NCBI RefSeq assembly: GCF_047511655.1
Contig: NC_133391.1
Location: 126,426,384-126,490,383 of the forward strand
Source: Castor canadensis
Taxonomy: Eukaryota; Chordata; Mammalia; Rodentia; Castoridae
DNA: 64,000 nucleotides
Direction of reading: 5' to 3'
Of this stretch, positions 20,777 to 33,720 are shown piece after piece. The number at the start of each line of letters is the position of its first letter. The first letter of the stretch is position 1. The position numbers and the translations under genes were made by a program. The notes under the pieces are model-generated. The model did not search any database. It was not told the DNA's origin and worked only from the letters and a program-made list of their open reading frames with translations.

Positions 20777-23262
20777 GTTTGTTTGCAAAAAGGGTAGCTG
20801 TACAGGGAGTTTCCTTGTGGTATTTCCACGTATATATGTGTTATGCCCCCAATTGGTTTATCGTTCTTATTATCTACATTCTACTTTAGTCCCTTTCTTA
20901 TGGTGGTTTCAGCTGGTTTAAGATTTCTGTATTCTTTCTTGTATAGAGAGTATATCACCCATATTCAAGTTCATAGTTTCCTTCTTTTACCTTACCCTCC
21001 TGTGCATGACCTCCCCTTAGTGTGCCCAGTGTTTCATATTATTTCTGTGTTTGTATTAGGTCTGTATTCTACATGGGAGAGAACAGGCAGCTTTTGGCCT
21101 TCTGAGTCTAACTTAAGATGCTGTTCTCCAGTTCCAACTGTTTACCTGCAGATGACAACATTGCATTCTTCTTTGTGACTGAGTAAATCCCATTGTATAT
21201 AAATACCACATTTTCCTAATCAGTGGTGGGGCATCTTGGCTGTTTCCATTGCTTAGCTATTGTGAATAGCACTACAGTAAACATGGGTGTGCAGATGTCT
21301 TTGTTGTAAGCTGACTCACATTCCTTTGGGTATATCCCTAAGAGTGGTATTCCTGGGTCATATGGCACATCTATTTTTAGTCTGTTTAAGGAGCCGGCAT
21401 ACTATTTTCCATAGTGGTTGCACTAGCTTACGTTCTCACTAGCAGTTTATGAGGGTTCCATTTTCCCCACATCCTTGCCAACATTTGTTGTTTGTGTTCT
21501 TGATGGTAGCCATTCTGACAGGGGTGAGCGGGAATCTTAATGTGGTTTTGATTTGCATTTCTGTTATGGCCAGGATGTTGTGTGTTTTTTTCATGTGTTC
21601 TTTAGCCATTTGAGCATCTTCCTTTGAAAAGGCTGTGTTCAGTTCATTTGCCCATTTCTTTATTGTGTCATTGATTCTTTGGGACTTTAATTATTTGAGC
21701 TCCCTGTATATTCTGGTTATTAGTCCCTTGTCTGATGTATAGCTGGCAAAGATTTTCTCCCATTCTCTGGGTGGCTTCTTCAATTTAGAAGCCATTTCTT
21801 TTGTTATGCAGGAGCTTTTTAATTTCATGTAGTCCCATTTGTCAGTTCTTTCTCTTAGTTCTGAGCCTGAGTTCTACCAAGGAAGTTATCGCCTGTGCCT
21901 ATTGTTTTCAGTGTGTTCTCTGCTCTTTCCTGTCCTGGCTTCAAGGTTTCAGGTCTCACATTAAGGTCCCTAATCCTCTTGAGTTGACACTTGTAAGGGT
22001 GACAAACATGAATCTAGTTTCAGTTTTTTGCAGGCAGATATCCAATTTTCCCAGTAACATTTGTTGAAGAGGGTGTCTTGTCTTCTTTGTATGTTTATGA
22101 TGTCTTTGTCAAAAATTAGGTGGGCAGGCGTAGCTGTGTGGATTCATATCTGGGTCTTCTATTCTGTTCCACTTGTCTTCAATCTGTTTTTATGCCAGGA
22201 TCATGCTGTTTTTATTGGTATGGCGCTTTGTATAGTTTGAAGTCAGGTATTGTGATACCTCCGGCCTTGCTCTTTTTGCTCTGTATTATCTTGGCTATTT
22301 GTGATCTTTTGTGCTTCCAAATGAACTTTAGGGTTGATTTTTGAATCTCCGTGATGTATGTCATTGGGACGTTGATGGGAATTGCGTTGAACGTGTAGAT
22401 TGCTTTCTGTAGCATAGCCATTTTTACTATGTTGACTCTTCCAATCCATGAGCATGGGAGGTCTTTCAATTTTCTGTAGTCATCCTCGATCTGTTTCTTC
22501 AGTGGTTTGTAGTACTCTTTATAGAGGTCATTTACATCCTTTGTTATGGTTATTCCTAGGTATTTGAGATTTTTTTTGGAGACTATTGTAAATGGGATTG
22601 TTTTCCTGTATTTTTTCTCGATCTGTTCATTGTTGGCGTATAGAAAGGCTACTGATTTTTGTAAGTTGATTTTGTATTCTTCTACTTTGCTGAAGCTGTT
22701 TATGGCATCTAGAAGTTTTTTGGCGGAGTTTTTTGGGTCTTTTAAGTATAAGATCATGTCATGTGTGAAAAGAGATAGTTTGACTTCTTCCTTACCTATT
22801 TGTATTCGTTTTATTTCTTCTTCCTGTCTTATTGCTCTGGGTAGGAATTCCGAGACTATGTTGACTAGGAATGGAGAGGGTGGGAACCCTTGGGGCATTC
22901 CTGACTTTAGAGTTTTTCCCCATTAAGTATGATGTTGGCTATAGGTTTGTCATATATAGCCTTTATTATGTTGATGTACGTTCCTTCTATTCCTAGTTTC
23001 AACAGAACTTTTATCGAAGGCTTTTTCTGAATCTGTTGAGATGATCAAGTGGTTTTTGTCTTTGCTTCTGTTAATAAGGTGTATTTCACATTTAATGATT
23101 TTCTTATTTGAGCCATCCTTGCATCTCTGGAAGGAAGCTGACTTGGCCATGGTCTATGATCTTTTTTATATGCTTTTGAAATCGGTGTGCCATTATTTTA
23201 TTGAGGATTTTTCCATCTATGTTCAATAATGAGATTGGCTAGTAATTCTCTTTTTTTGTTGC
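20777..23262 (-). mobile_element. L1-C: older L1 fragment (ORF2 and part of 3' UTR)
   Basis: Minus-strand L1 more diverged than L1-A and N1. It begins inside the 3' UTR (gggtagctgtacagggag), so the terminal few hundred bases and poly(A) are missing. It carries ORF2 from the C-terminus to the RT region (22,212-22,898, with [20 protein letters not shown] and [11 protein letters not shown]). The RT active-site FADDM equivalent reads FTHDM, so the catalytic aspartate is lost. It is 5'-truncated near 23,262. I found no convincing TSD. Mirror at 50,440-52,925. Confidence 0.9.
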
Positions 23263-24861
23263 CAAAAAGTTTGTTTAAATAATTGTTTAATTTTTATTGT
23301 TTACCTAAGAATAGTAAAAATAGTGACTTAATATCATTTAATTCTTGAATTCAACTTGCTGTGTTATTCTTAAATAAATTTTTAAAGTGGTTTGCTTGAG
23401 CCAGGAAAATTAATAAGGTGGTTACATTGCATTTGGGTTGTGTGTCTCAAAAATCTTTTAATTTGGAGTAATATTCTTCCCTATCCCTTTTTTTCTTTCT
23501 TCCTTTTTCATGCCATTGACTTGAAGAAACTAGGTCAGTTGTCTTGTAGAGTGTCCCACCTTCTATACTTGTTGCTCATGTAGCTTACTGATTAGAGTGA
23601 GGCTAAAATAGGTTTCAGTATCTATAATTTGCTGGGTTATTAGTGATGAGTTACGTGACTTTGACTTAAAACGTTTTGGATGCTAACTTTTCTTAAAGGG
23701 AAATTGTAAGGGTAGTAGTCCTGAGGCTAAAAATCTTTGAAACATTTGAAATGCTAAAAGAAATGAAACTTAATCTAATGGTTTGCTTTTTACACAAGGC
23801 GTTAAGTCTGTGCTTCTTAGTTAAAGTCACTAAGCAGTCACTGGGTGGCACTGTTTCTTCTTGTTTAGAAATAGAAAAAGCTGCAAGCATTTGAGGTTTT
23901 CATGAGGCAGTACTTAGAGTGTTTTATTAAAAAGCTTATTTGCGTATTGTCTCACTGAATATTTCTTTTTCCCCCACATTTTTAGAACAAGATGTGGAAA
24001 ATACGTTTATTCCTCCTACTTGCTTTCTTCATTATTTTCTCTTCTCCACCTGAACCTTTTATAAGCATACATCAGTTGATGTTTTGTGGAACAGAGAAAG
24101 GTTATGCATAGCTTGTGGATATGCAGTAGTTGCCAGTGGTTTTTTCCTTTATATCTGTCTCCCTCCTTTTTCAGTTGGACTGAAAGGTGTTAAAGAAAAA
24201 ACTTATTCAAACACTTGTCAAAGATAGGCTGCATTTAGAAGATACTACTACAGTGGGGTTTTGTAGTAGGGGAGAGAGATTGGGCACAACTCTGAATACA
24301 ATGAAATGTGGCAATTTATAGCCAAGGAGCTGAGGATGTGGGAGTTGTGAGTTGTGGGAGGTGTTAGTAGCTGGAAAGTAACTAAGAGGAAACATCAGAG
24401 GTGGAAAGAGCCAGTTTCTGGCCAAATCAACCTAACAGAATTCTTGCTGAAGGCAGGCCAGTATGATCAGACATCTCTGGGAGATTGTGGAGGTGAGGAA
24501 CCTGATCAGATGTCTGTGATGGTGGTGATGGCGGCAGTGGGGTGGCAGGGTGTGGGGGGAGGTGTGGTGTGTGAGTGTCTATACTCACATATTAAGGTTC
24601 TTTCTAAAATCGGGTGATACGGCAATAGTCAGGGAAGTCTGTGAGTCGCAGGCCAGTTAGGAATCCTATTTAGAAGCATGTAACTAAACTTTATTTGCTA
24701 GTTACTGAATTAAGAGGCATTTGAATAAAGAGGGCAGTAATGCAGGTTCTGGTTCTGAGCGCCTTTCCTGTGTTCAACCCTTGTCTTTCCTCTTATTAAT
24801 TGTGCTGTTTGCTCTTGGACAAGTGACTTAACCTCTTTATGCCTCAATTTTCTTTTCTTTT
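23263..24861. other. IPO11 intron upstream of exon C, unique part
   Basis: About 1.6 kb without a recognised transposable element, exon or RNA gene. Duplicated in reverse at 48,841-50,439. Confidence 0.5.
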
Positions 24862-25115
24862 CTTTTTTGGTTTGTTTTTTTCTTTTGAGTAGAATTTCAC
24901 TATGTAATCCAGGCTGGCTTGAAACTCATGATCTCCTGCTTCTGCCTTCCCAGTGCTGGGATTATGCACATGCACTACCTTGTCCAGCTCAGTTTTCTTT
25001 TTTGAGGCAGGGTCTTAGCTGTATTTCCAAGGCTGGCCTTCCATTTTCAGTCCTCTTGCTTCCACCTCTCAAATGGTAGAACTACAGGCATGTGTCATTC
25101 ATTATTCCTGGCAGT
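24862..25115 (-). mobile_element. Two tandem B1-like monomers
   Basis: Reverse 7SL-type landmarks occur twice: ccaggctggcttgaaactca with cccagtgctgggattatgca, then ccaaggctggccttccattt with actacaggcatgtgtcattc. T-rich starts mark the two A tails. Mirror at 48,587-48,840. Confidence 0.75.
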
Positions 25116-25319
25116 CCCTCAGCTTTCTTAATGTAAAAGGGAAACAATAATAATACTTACTTTTTTTTTTCAGATTGTGATGATTGAATAAACTGATTTG
25201 GGTAAAGACTAAGAGTAGTGTTATACAGAGTACGGTTCAATAAATGTCTACTATTACTCTGTTAATGTTATTTATTGTATGTCATCTTTACGTAAATACT
25301 TTTTATTTTATTTTACATT

Positions 25320-25503
25320 TTTGTGTTTTTGGAGGTCAACCTGGAACCTATAGTATGCTAGGCAACTGCTCTATTGGTGAGCTACATTCCAAGAGTAAAA
25401 ATACCTTTTTTTTTTTTTTTTTTGGTGTACTGGAGATTGAACTCAGGGTCTCATGCTTGCTAAGTAGGCACTCTACCACTTGAGCCATGCCTCCAGGCCT
25501 CCA
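25320..25503 (-). mobile_element. Two adjacent ID-like SINEs
   Basis: An older copy at 25,320-25,396 (ggaggtcaacctggaaccta, attggtgagctacattcc). A younger one at 25,405-25,503 starts with a run of about 19 T, then gattgaactcagggtctcat and cttgagccatgcctcc. Mirror at 48,199-48,382. Confidence 0.75.
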
Positions 25504-27298
25504 AAAATAAAATACCTTTTAAAAGAATTCGAGTGACTTCATATAACACTGACACCATTTCTGTTGTTTCTAAAACAAACCTTTTGAGCAGTTTTAATAG
25601 AATCAGAGTGTAAAAATTAATGTTAAACAAGCAGTCATGAGGAGGAGGAGACGCAAAGAAGGGCTAGAAATGATTCAAGTTGTCATTTGTTGGAAGCAAG
25701 GGACTGATTTTAGAATAAAACCTTTTTTTGTGGTCTTGAAATTTGGACATGGCATCCTTTGGGTTATATTTTACTTACTGCATAAAGGCAAATACAAAAT
25801 GGATCTAAAAATTACAGCCAGTGCTATAGATTTCACTGATTTTTGGTTGAATTGTTTGCTTTAATAATAAATGATACTTTGGTTTAAAATTTAACTTTAG
25901 AGCTTTAGTAGAATTCTCACCTCTTTTTTCCCTCTCAATCCTACTGTTCCTATTTTGTTCAGGTTCTTCTGGCTGACAAAATGTTTTTGTAATAATTCAT
26001 GTTTGAGAAAGTATAGGATAATATATGTTATATAGTAAGTGTAATAAAGATACAATGATGGGCTTTTCCAATTCTGGACACACTTTAGCCACTTAAAGGG
26101 CTTGGTTTACTAAGAAAAATATTAATTTTGTTTGAAGTTTTAGCTTACACATTTTATGAAGTAATGCCTTTTTTTTTCTTCTTTAGATTATTCCCTTCTG
26201 ATTAGGTGGAATATATGATTCTCATTACTTTGCATTAGTTCCAGAGAAGATGTCACTTTTAGCCTATAACTTTTTATACTGTCACTTGTGCTATAATACT
26301 GTATTGATAGAATGATCATGATGATATTTTGGCTGTAATTACTCTTTAAAATTATGCATGTATATTTGAGAATATACAACAGTGGCTTAATAAGTAGTCA
26401 TTGGCCCAGTCGTCAAGTATGCACACAAGGCAAAGGAGGGCCAAGCCTAGTCCTGGCTGAATTAGCTGGTAAAGCTCCAGTGAGCCGCTTTTAGATTCAG
26501 GTAGTTTTTTACTTAATTTGCACAGAGAAAGGAAGGTAGCCAGAGGTACCAGCTTCCTGTGGTCCTTGTTTTCTATTCAGAAAGAATGACACTGAAACAA
26601 AAGAGATGGATTTTTCCAATGTAGTTATGGGATACCCCATTGTTGAGAAGCTAATTCTAGAATGCAGCTAAATAGTTTTATATTCTGCAGCTGTGTTTTT
26701 AAGGGGAGCGAAGCAGAAACCTTTATACCTTCTGATTATGTAAGAGCTGCTGAGAAGTTATCTGATTACTGTCTTAACAGAAGAGATGTGGAGGTGAATG
26801 GAGGTAGTTTTGTGGTAGTGTCTTACCAGCCTTCCATTCTTTTGTGTTTTCCAAAACTCTTGAGTAGCTAAGGTGAAAGCCTTTGTCTCTGTGTCCTATG
26901 TGGTGATATGTAAGGTTACAGAGGGAAGTAGAGAAGCTGCTTCTCTAAACTTATAGCACAGGCCATCGAAAATACTAAATTAAAGTAACAAAAATGAAAT
27001 TTGAGTTTTTCATAGAAAAATTTATGTTGACTGGATTACATCTCTGACTGATTTCTGATGCCTAATCTACAAATACATTGTTTAGTCAAAATGATATACT
27101 TACATAGTCTTGAATAAGGAAAACTATTCTAAAGTACTGTAATCATTACCACTCCAATATACTTTTGTCCAATTTTTATTGAAAGTACGTGGCCAGTAGG
27201 TTCAGCTGGATTGCGACAAGATCTTTTGAAAAAACACTGAAGATACCGTGGGTTTTTGCTTTACATTTGGAGGCACAGGCTTGCTACATTCTCAGTGT
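25504..27298. other. IPO11 intron, no recognised element
   Basis: About 1.8 kb of A+T-rich intron. No exon signature or mobile element recognised by reading either strand. Confidence 0.5.
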
Positions 27299-27309
27299 GA
27301 GAGTCAGGT

Positions 27310-27393
27310 GTACTTTTGTGATTCTAGGGATTAAACCGAGGGCCTCATGCATTCCAGGCGAGTGCTATAACCACTTGAGCACACCCCAGTCCA
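27310..27393 (-). mobile_element. ID-like SINE with TSD
   Basis: gggattaaaccgagggcctc and cacttgagcacaccccagtc in reverse orientation. Flanked by gagagtcaggt (27,299-27,309) and aagagtcaggt (27,394-27,404). Mirror at 46,309-46,392. Confidence 0.8.
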
Positions 27394-27758
27394 AGAGTCA
27401 GGTTTTTAAACACTGGTACACATTAGGACCACAGCCTCAGAAACCATATGTGTTTGCCTGTTCTTAGCCTTAAATACCCAAAGGTCATATAGACAGAACT
27501 GGAGGAACACAGAGAGTTTGACTACTTTTTATAGCACAGTATAGCGTATTGGTTGATCTGACATACTGCGTGACATCCATAAATCATTTTTTTTTTTTAA
27601 AAATTGGATTGCAGTCTATTAGTGGGGGCAAAAAAAGTAAAAATAGAACATACCAGACTGCAATGCAGACATTAGGGTAAGTGTTGTTTTAAGAAACTAA
27701 TACTTCCTATGACATGTATGTAAACTTCCAAACCTGTAGAAAGAAACTAATACTTTAG

Positions 27759-27793
<35 letters not shown>
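27759..27793. repeat. (GT)16 microsatellite
   Basis: Sixteen GT units. The mirror tract at 45,910-45,944 is one base shorter in total: fifteen AC units and an extra A. This is the only inner-arm difference I found between 18,572 and 35,822. Confidence 0.95.
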
Positions 27794-27794
<1 letters not shown>

Positions 27795-27958
27795 AAGTGA
27801 TAGCAAGTGTAAACTATACTTGGTAATTGTGCATTTTGGCTAAAAATATTTGCTACTATGCCATAGATATTGTGACTATTTCAGATCTCACAGAAAATGT
27901 GTGCTTAAAATGTTTTGTTTTGTAGTTCTGATTTGTAGTTGAACACATTTCTTTGCAG

Positions 27959-28091
27959 TTAGCTTCTGGAATTTATACGTTTGCCTGCTCTCTGTGGAAT
28001 CACCATACAGACACATTCCTGCAACAATTTTCTTCTGGCAATGAAGCTGCATTTCTAAGTTCACTAGAACGAACTCTACTATCATTAAAAG
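27959..28091 (+). CDS. IPO11: IPO11 internal coding exon C (left copy)
   Basis: The exon follows ttctttgcag and reads LASGIYTFACSLWNHHTDTF, continuing to SSLERTLLSLK, with one leftover base before the donor gtacta. It continues importin-11 after exon B in phase 0 (133 bp, 44 codons plus 1). An identical copy lies in inverse orientation at 45,612-45,744. No frame lesion is seen in either copy, so the sequence alone cannot say which is used. This + strand copy is collinear with exons A and B and is the natural member of the transcript. Confidence 0.95.
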
Positions 28092-29068
28092 GTACTATTA
28101 AGTTTGATATATTGATGTTTGAAATGGCATACCTCAGAAAAGTCACCATCTTCTGGATGGATTCCTTTTCCTGACTGCAGTGGAAAAATAAGCACCTAAT
28201 TTCTCCCAGGAATACAAAGGCTTATTGGTCTTTGGTTTTCTTTTGTGAAAATAACTTTTCCTCTACCCTGACCTAACTTATGAAAGCATCTAGTCAGTTG
28301 AAGTAGATAACTTACATTCATGTTACTGTGGCCTCTTGCCTCTGAATATATTCCTTGCATGTACCTTCAATATTTGTTTGTACGTTTTATTATTCTGGCC
28401 CTTAAACTTATCATTTGTCTTGCTAACTTCCCTAAAGTCTTGAGGCTTGGTTGAGTTTGGGTTTCTAGTCCTCTTTTCCCTAGGAAAGTTAATCTTTCAC
28501 ATTTGTGCCTCGGGTTTACCTGGCTTTTAGGAGATGCTTAGAGGGATGATAATCTTAGCCTTTGCCTTCTTACACTCTGCTTATGAGCATTCCTGAAGTA
28601 TAATTTCCATTTCACTTTCCATGAGCTGAGTCAATTATCTTGATGAATATATTCTGAGGTTCCTTGACCTCCTACAACACCCGTTTGTCTCATTCTCCTT
28701 GTCTTCCAGTCTCTCTCCTGGCACCAGTTCTGGTTGCTAAGACTCTTAGTTTTTTCTTTTGTTGTTTTTGTAGTTATTTTGTTGTTACTGTTTTATCTCA
28801 TAGGACCTGTTTCTTAGTACAACTCACTGTGCATTCTTCTCAGTTTCATTTATAAACTGTTTTATCGTGCTCACCTTCATACCTTGGAATCCTACCATGT
28901 ACTCTTGGCACAACCCTATCACTTGGATTGACCAGACAGAGGGAGGTACAACCCCCAAACTTTGAGCACATTTTGGCAAAGTCTGTAAACAAATACGGAA
29001 TGATTTTAACTGACTGTTGATAAATAAAATTCATTACACTGGTGGCTATACAAGTGAGCAGAGATGAT
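28092..29068. other. IPO11 intron between exons C and D, first part
   Basis: No repeat or gene recognised in about 1 kb after exon C. Duplicated in reverse at 44,635-45,611. Confidence 0.5.
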
Positions 29069-29083
29069 GTTGTCACCACCTTT

Positions 29084-29294
29084 TTTGGATGGGGCGTGGA
29101 TTGAACCCAGGCCTCCCACATGCAAGGCCAGTGCTCTAACACTTGAGCCATTCCCTCAGCCCCCACCTTTTTTTTTTTTTTTTTTTTTGAGAGAGAGCCT
29201 TGTTAACTTTGCCCAGGCTGACCTTGAACTCACAAGCCACCTGCCTTGCCTACCAAATAGCTGGGGTTACAGGTATGTATTACCACAGCTGGCT
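29084..29294 (-). mobile_element. B1+ID composite SINE with TSD
   Basis: In minus-strand sense a B1-like monomer (ctgtaaccccagctatttgg), a run of about 23 A, then an ID-like monomer (ggctgagggaatggctcaag, gcctgggttcaatccacgcc). TSD ttgtcaccacctttt (29,069-29,083) and ttgtcaccatctttt (29,295-29,309). Mirror at 44,409-44,619. Confidence 0.85.
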
Positions 29295-29309
29295 TGTCAC
29301 CATCTTTTG

Positions 29310-30684
29310 AGGAAGGAATTAAAAGGCCTTGGAGTGAAATGGTTTCACAGAAAGAATTAGGAGAAGTTAACATAAGTCTGGGTATAGATGACTTTGTAGA
29401 TTATACAGTATTTAATGATTTTTGGAGTTCTTTTGATTAGAGGGTTTTCTTGCCCTCCTGATTTCAAAATCGAACTTTTGAGCCAGAGGAATGTAGCTCT
29501 AACTCTTTCTTAGCCTGCTTTATGCTTTTCACTACCTCCTCATCTCAAGGCCTTGAGCATACATGAGCTTTATAAAGCAAACCGTCATAGAAAATATTAT
29601 TCTTGTAAATTTCTGTCTTAAATGAAGAAATAAGTGGGACCACGATTCTTGTTACATGTGATCTCTGTCTGAATTTACAATAAGTGCATTTAGTATCTTT
29701 TAGACATCATGCATTCATTATTTCATTCAACAACTTTGTAGGTATTTGATCCTGAGGAGACACATGTAATAAAATGGACACACATACATGTATAATGACA
29801 TCCATGATAGCAGCTTTACAGGCTTATGGTAACTGATGACAGGGTCAGAAAAGACTTGTCAGAGAAAGTGATATTTCAGCTACAATCTTAAAGGAAAAGT
29901 AGACATTAACTAGCAATGAAGGAGAAAGAAAGGACCTTCCAGGTAGTATGGACATAGTAACACCTGAGTTGCATATAATTGATGTTTTTTATATTGGTAG
30001 AAGGTCTTGTAGATAGTCATATTCTAAACTTCATTTTAATGCAGTCTTTAGGCTTCACCTCATGAACATTATCTAAAGGATAATTCTTTAGCTATATAGA
30101 TAGCAATGCTTATTTAATAAAGTGGCTTTAAATCCTTGGCTCCTGTTCTTATCCTTATCATTGCAAAATTGTAGTGTTATATGTATTTATATTATTCAGT
30201 CCTTTAGTAAAGTCTATGAGATAGGATTGTTAACCACATTTATAGATAAAGAAAGTGAAATCTAGAAAATTTGCACAATTTATATGGTTATAGAATAGAC
30301 ATTGAAGAAAGGATTTAAATCTAACACATCTGACTTTAGATGTGTTAGTCCACTTGTCTCTCTGTGCACACTAGTTTCTCAGAGTTACTTATAAGATGTG
30401 ATGCTTATAGTTGAGCACTGTAGTCTATTACAGATTTGGAAATAGAGTTTAATTCTTATATCCTTTTTAGGGAGATACTATGTTTCTATGTAGCCTAAAA
30501 CCGAATGAAAGTTTTTTTTTTTTTTTTAATTTAAATCATATCTTAAGGCTTGTAGAAGAGATTACCTCAATTTCAGTTATTGCAAGTAAGAAGTACTAAC
30601 AGTTAATGAAATTAAGCTTTTGTGAGTCACAAGAACTGGCCTTTGTTCCATCTTTCCCACTAAGTGCCCAACCAAATGGCCAGG

Positions 30685-30715
<31 letters not shown>

Positions 30716-30854
30716 AATTAAATGAGAGAGTAGGAAGTCAAATTAACCTTGAAACTTGATTAGATTTTGTGATTCAGAGTCTATTATAATGGTGATTTTA
30801 GTGGGATAAAAGCTGAAAGATAAGATTCACATAAAGCTTCCTTTTACTTTTCAG
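29310..30854. other. IPO11 intron upstream of exon D
   Basis: Unique-looking intron with two T runs (30,511-30,528 and 30,693-30,714). The exon D branch and pyrimidine region is at its end. Confidence 0.5.
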
Positions 30855-30913
30855 TGCTGCGTAAGTTAACTGTTTATGGATTTGTGGAACCTCATAAGAA
30901 TATGGAGGTGATG
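30855..30913 (+). CDS. IPO11: IPO11 internal coding exon D (left copy)
   Basis: The 59-bp exon lies between acceptor cttttcag and donor gtaagtga. Together with the last G of exon C it encodes VLRKLTVYGFVEPHKNMEVM, an importin-11 segment, and ends in phase 0. Position 8 of this peptide is Y where I recall N in human. It is duplicated in reverse at 42,790-42,848. The next exon in the protein (starting GFLHGIF) is not found on the + strand: its expected place, about 380 bp past 35,822, is in the N gap. Confidence 0.94.
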
Positions 30914-31348
30914 GTAAGTGATAGAAGTAATTTCTTCCTTGTGACTTGGGGACAGTGTTTGATATTCTCCTGAATGTTTTAAACTGTATTCTTTTTATCG
31001 TGAATTTGTTTAAAACAGTTCTTGGTAAGTGACCGTCTAGTTTTTTACCATTTTGCCTGTGTTATAATCAATTTTTAGATTTCTGATGTTTTGACTACAT
31101 CAAAGTGACTTTTGTACAAAGGAGAGGAAATAGGCCCAGGATAGTTCTCAACATGCCTTGTTACATTTATAATGTTAATTTGAATTGAAATGAAAATGAA
31201 TTCCTGTGAATTGAATGCTATTTTAACATTATCTAAACATTGTATTAGTATTTATAGCCTAAATGTTTTCCCTATTTAAAAGTGAAAATTTCCCTTTGAT
31301 CATGACATTAATATATCTTGTTTACAATGAATTTGAAGAATAAATATA

Positions 31349-31445
31349 GGGGCTGGGGATGTAGCTCAGTATAGGGTGCTTCCTCTAGGCTGTGTGAGGC
31401 CCTGGGTTTGACCTCCAGCACAACAATAACAGCAAAAAGGAAAAA
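31349..31445 (+). mobile_element. ID-like SINE
   Basis: ggggctggggatgtagctca, gtgtgaggccctgggtttga and cctccagcaca, then an A-rich tail. One of the better-preserved copies. Mirror at 42,258-42,354. Confidence 0.85.
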
Positions 31446-33720
31446 AAGAAGAAAACAGAAAAAAAAAAATCACAGACACATAGGAGGAAAAAACCTTAGA
31501 TAAACCCGTACAAGTTGTGATGTATACACTGTTGTTATATGATGATCTACTATTCCAAGATGCATTTCCCCCCTTAAAAGAAGTGAGATTTGTACATATT
31601 CTGATGTGTATCTTCATAATGAATTTCTTTCAGCTGAGATACTGCTTCCCATGAATTTACTTTGGAGACTGTAAGAATCAAAGAAAAATACATCTAATTG
31701 CATCTTTTGACATCCCTTAAGGGAGATTTGACCAGAGCCACTTTTTTTAAAAGAAATATTTAACATATTTTATGTATTGGTAGAATTTCAATTAAAGTGA
31801 TGGTTGTGTTTTAAACCCACTAATAAATTATATATATATGTATATATGTATGTGTGTGTATATATATCTATATCTATATATATAGATATATATAAAATCA
31901 TTTGTTTCATAAGAATGTACATGCTTATTTTTTAAAAGTTTACAAAAAAGAATTCAAAAACATTTATAATTTTACTACTCAGAGGTATTTCTAAAATTTA
32001 TAAGTATCCTTTAAGACATTTTCCCCATGTATTCTCTTTTCCTCAGTTTTATATAAATGGGACCATATTTACATGCTGCTTCCTTACCCACTTGAAAAAA
32101 GTAGTTTTTTTTTTTAATTAAGCATGTTAATATTGTTATGTCATGTTTTTTAATGATTGTATGGTATGTTTGTATGATTACTGTCAGACTCTTTTTAATT
32201 GATAAATTAACATAGTATTCTTATAATTTTGTTGGCTAATTCTCTATTGATACATTAGTATGTTTTCAGTTTTTAATCATTGAGAAAAGGTACTGGAACC
32301 AATATTTAGTGCCTGTGTCAGATACTTAGCAAGTTATATGTTTAGGATACATTCCTAGAAATGTAAATGTTGACTTAATGTATACCCACAATTACAAAAT
32401 TGATACAGATAACGAAGCTGCTGGAAGATATGTAAAAAAGATACATCAGCCTCAGTTTTAAACATTGATACATTTTAATGGCTCTACTGCTGGCAAAGAT
32501 TTTCTAGAAACCAATTGGGCATATCCTCACTACAACGTAAGTTCCATGAAGGCAGGGACTTTGCTTTATTCATTGTTCACTCCAGAGCTTGGAACAATCT
32601 TTCCTACATAATAGGCTTAGGAGTTATCTACGGAATGAACGCGTATATGTCAGAAAGTACATGTAGCATGTGTAATATGACTTTCTCCTAAAGTGACATT
32701 AGGAGATTGTGTTTGTCTTTTTTTCCCCCAGAGAAAGCAGATTGATTTGAATTATATTCTTATAAGGTAGAATAGTGGTTTTCAGTGGATACTTTCACAA
32801 TCTTGTAAGCTATTTTCTTTTTCTTGAATTCTGTTTTGAGTCTGTTCTCTGTCTCTGAAATTATATGCCAGCCTTTGCTGTTGTATATGTCTTATTGTAT
32901 TAGTAAAGATACATTGACCAGTAGAAGTTAAGTACTTTTCAAGTAATATAAAGATCTTAAAAATAACAGAATTTAAAAGCTGCTGCAGAGCTTATATAGT
33001 ATTGAGATTTTTCGCTCAGGAGGCAGTCCCATTTGCATCTTAAAGATGGCCGTTCTCTGATAGTGTGGACTTGGGTTATTTACTTATCCTGTTTGATACT
33101 CATTTTCCTTTTTGGCAATATGGAGGTGAGATAATAGTCCAACCTCATGGTATGTTGTGAGGATTAAGAGAGATAATGATTTTTATAATGAGCTTGGCAA
33201 GTAAAGCGCTCTGGGAATTACAGTTTAATGGTTATTTTAATTTGAGTTTTTGTTCTATTATTACTGTGAAGCCTTAGTTAAATTACTTTGTTTGGACTAC
33301 AGATTAGTCAGCAGTCTATAATTCTATACATTCTCTGGATGGACTTATTAAAATTGATGGTCTCTATGATTTTTTACTTTGTTTGGAGAGTGCTGACTGA
33401 TACAGTTGTTCTATTTTGAAAAAAAAGACCACCCAGTAACATTCTTCTGGCTTATGGTTACCATAGGGGACCATTGGACCCCTCTATAGATTTAAGATGC
33501 ATATTGGGACCTTAGTGATCTTATGTTTTTGAACCTTTTTGCTGTTTCATTATTCTAGAAATTATCACGATGTTATTGTCAATTATTCCTCCAAAGACAA
33601 AAATAATAGGAAAGTGGGAGAATGATGGAATTGCCAAAAGCATGATGCAATCAATAGTGAAATTAATTGTTTTTTGTAGTTTACTTGTGCTGCCCATTGT
33701 ATTGCATCGTGTTCCAAGAA
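31446..33720. other. IPO11 intron after exon D
   Basis: About 2.3 kb of mostly unique-looking, A+T-rich sequence, with a TA/TG-rich simple repeat at 31,829-31,896. No exon recognised. Confidence 0.5.
31829..31896. repeat. TA/TG-rich simple repeat with internal palindrome
   Basis: tatatatgtatatatgtatg-type units leading into ctatatctatatatatagat, a self-complementary core. The mirror at 41,807-41,874 appears the same length. Confidence 0.85.

Noticed and set aside
20764..23280. Target-site duplication for L1-C (gcaaaaag / gccaaaaag at the edges)
   Set aside because: Only eight or nine low-complexity bases with a mismatch, and the L1 3' end is missing, so these are fragment edges and not insertion junctions.
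27759..27793. CRISPR-like or tandem regulatory array
   Set aside because: Plain (GT)n microsatellite with no spacers. No CRISPR array or bacterial feature exists in the window.
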